Of a stretch of 64,000 bases of DNA, positions 63,276 to 64,000 are shown piece after piece. The stretch covers positions 61,019-125,018 of the forward strand of contig NZ_JAKZAI010000014.1 in assembly GCF_023156235.1 (NCBI RefSeq). Direction: 5' to 3'. Both the position numbers and the translations under genes were made by a program. Numbering within the stretch: position 1 is the stretch's first letter; every line of letters begins with the position of its first letter. Source of the DNA: Marinobacter goseongensis (lineage in GTDB: Bacteria; Pseudomonadota; Gammaproteobacteria; Pseudomonadales; Oleiphilaceae). Below the pieces are notes generated by a model, which did no database searches, was not told the DNA's origin, and saw nothing but the letters and a program-made list of their open reading frames with translations.

Positions 63276-63550
63276 GAATCAGGTGGAGCTTAGGTATTGG
63301 CAACTGGAAAAATGATCATTGCGACTCATATACAAATGTTAATGGGCCAAGGCTTCGGAAGGATTCAGGCAGTAGAGCAGGGAGTTGCGCTCAAATGTTT
63401 ACCACCGTCTAGCTCTTCTCCCCGCAAAACACTGCAAAATCTGAGAGTTCCGTGTTCTGGTTCCTCGCGCAATGGGCTAGGGTCAATGCAAGCTATTTCG
63501 AAGTAGGCATTCGGGTCCGGATGCTAGGGATCAACCGCCGGGTAACCGGC
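63276..63550 (+). other. Region between the intI remnant and the attC-like site; no convincing gene
   Basis: By position it should contain the former attI site and perhaps a first cassette. A frame from 63297 to 63506 exists but has no ribosome site, no family match and unusual composition, so it is not called. The sequence is less GC-rich than the cobalamin locus. Confidence 0.5.
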
Positions 63551-63629
63551 CATTAACAAAGCGCATCAGTAATGCGGCCTGCGGCCGCCGGACGCCATTG
63601 TCGTGGCGCCGCTATGCTCAGCGTTATGC
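63551..63629 (+). repeat. attC-like recombination site of an integron cassette
   Basis: An imperfect inverted repeat of about 79 bases bounded by CATTAAC (63551-63557) on the left and GTTATGC (63623-63629) on the right, matching the AAC/GTT core sites of attC. Inside, GCATCAG (63563-63569) faces CTATGC (63612-63617), pairing with an unpaired base as in the L boxes of attC, around a GC-rich variable centre. Orientation agrees with the intI remnant on its left and the cassette gene on its right. Confidence 0.72.
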
Positions 63630-63642
63630 TTTGGAGAATTTA

Positions 63643-63756
63643 GTGCGTATATTGATTTTAGTGTTAGCTATCTTGCCCTTACAGGCATATTCGTATCCCA
63701 AAGTCGATACAATTGAAAATAGCTATACTGTTGAAGCTAACCCGGATTTCTCATAG
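63643..63756 (+). pseudogene. Short cassette gene for an exported protein, probably cut by an IS element
   Basis: A 37-codon frame starting at GTG 63643 with GGAG at 63633-63636. It begins with a signal-peptide-like segment (basic Arg, then a Leu/Ile-rich stretch ending LQAYS). The coding DNA is AT-rich and uses codons unlike the rest of the window, typical of an integron cassette. After VEAN the last codons come from CCCGGATTTCTCATAG, which looks like the end of the adjoining IS, so the original gene was probably longer. Not in any family I recognise. Confidence 0.55.
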
Positions 63757-64000
63757 GTCCCCAGCAAGTCTCGCAGACTGTGCGGGTTACTGCCATTACC
63801 GCTCATTTTCGGCCGTGATTGATTAATAATCGATCAATTCCTGTTGTCCGGACACACGGCCCCCTTTCCCCCATTGAGTCGGGCCGGGGGAGCCCGGGCT
63901 TCTATCCCGGAACCAGTTGACGCACCAGGTCAGAGAGTTCGTCTTTGTAAGGATAGGCATCACTCATCAACACCCGTATGCGCCGAGTGTTGCGAATGAT
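63741..64000 (-). mobile_element. End of an IS element, probably IS1380 family, running off the window
   Basis: The boundary is proposed at CCCGGATTTCTCA (63741-63753), read on the - strand as TGAGAAATCCGGG, which resembles IS1380-family termini; CTAA (63737-63740) just outside could be one copy of the 4-bp target duplication. Between the end and the transposase stop lie about 160 bases with no gene. The other end is outside the window. Confidence 0.5.
63902..64000 (-). CDS. C-terminus of a transposase, IS1380-like, cut by window edge
   Basis: A 32-codon tail open to the right edge and ending with TAG. It reads IIRNTRRIRVLMSDAYPYKD followed by a short Leu/Arg-rich end. The NTRRIRVLMS-then-aromatic/Lys pattern resembles the C-terminus of IS1380-family DDE transposases. 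The catalytic part lies outside, so family assignment is tentative. It is the only protein visible in the IS end. Confidence 0.5.
   Translation of the reverse strand: MIRNTRRIRVLMSDAYPYKDELSDLVRQLVPG

Noticed and set aside
63297..63506. Possible first cassette gene upstream of the attC-like site
   Set aside because: No ribosome site, no domain and no signal of coding bias; too short to support, though its position in the cassette region is noted.

Overview
The window is a GC-rich, densely packed chromosomal segment from a marine-type gammaproteobacterium. Gene content points to the Marinobacter/Alcanivorax neighbourhood: MetNIQ, HDOD and GGDEF proteins, a pimeloyl-CoA-type beta-oxidation cluster, sodium symporters, a DUF294/DnaQ-exonuclease pair and a late cobalamin cluster. 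The genus is an inference from gene content, not a measured placement.

Layout. 1-5.7 kb: the end of a HAMP-PAS-PAS-GGDEF protein, a TSUP permease, a lytic-transglycosylase-like protein, an amidase and an unknown acidic protein. 5.7-11.2 kb: an ECF sigma factor with an RskA-type anti-sigma factor, divergent from a DUF4331 / small lipoprotein / TPR / HupE-UreJ operon. Both directions carry the same TGCAAC-N17-CGT promoter-like element, which suggests one sigma regulon. 11.2-27.7 kb: signalling and transport housekeeping (HDOD-GAF, metNIQ, beta-propeller, 1-Cys peroxiredoxin, AGCS and NSS sodium symporters, hydrolases including FghA, a degenerate HD-GYP protein, a membrane GGDEF protein, MATE pump). 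27.8-37.4 kb: two divergent operons around an IclR regulator. One holds a thiolase, a GcdH-like enzyme and two PimC/PimD-like acyl-CoA dehydrogenases; the other holds a 3-hydroxyacyl-CoA dehydrogenase, a zinc alcohol dehydrogenase and an aldehyde dehydrogenase. Together they look suited to turning omega-hydroxy acids into dicarboxylates and beta-oxidising these to glutaryl-CoA and beyond.

37.4-50 kb: a TetR regulator, an OmpR-type two-component system followed by an exported MsrA-MsrB fusion, a DnaQ-like exonuclease with a cNMP/CBS/DUF294 protein, and two large surface lipoproteins (a beta-helix/dihaem cytochrome fusion and an M19-like amidohydrolase). 50.1-63.1 kb: a cobalamin salvage and late-assembly locus (cobU, cobC, cobT, cbiB, cobD, then a cobalamin riboswitch controlling btuB-btuF-btuC-btuD-cobO-cobQ-bluB, and convergent cobS). 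No corrin-ring synthesis genes are present here, so the locus fits uptake and remodelling of corrinoids.

63.1-64.0 kb: the character changes. A 48-codon remnant of an integron integrase lies next to cobS, followed in correct integron geometry by an attC-like site and a short AT-rich cassette gene. That gene appears to be cut by an IS element whose transposase (IS1380-like) runs off the right edge. No tRNA, rRNA or CRISPR array was seen.
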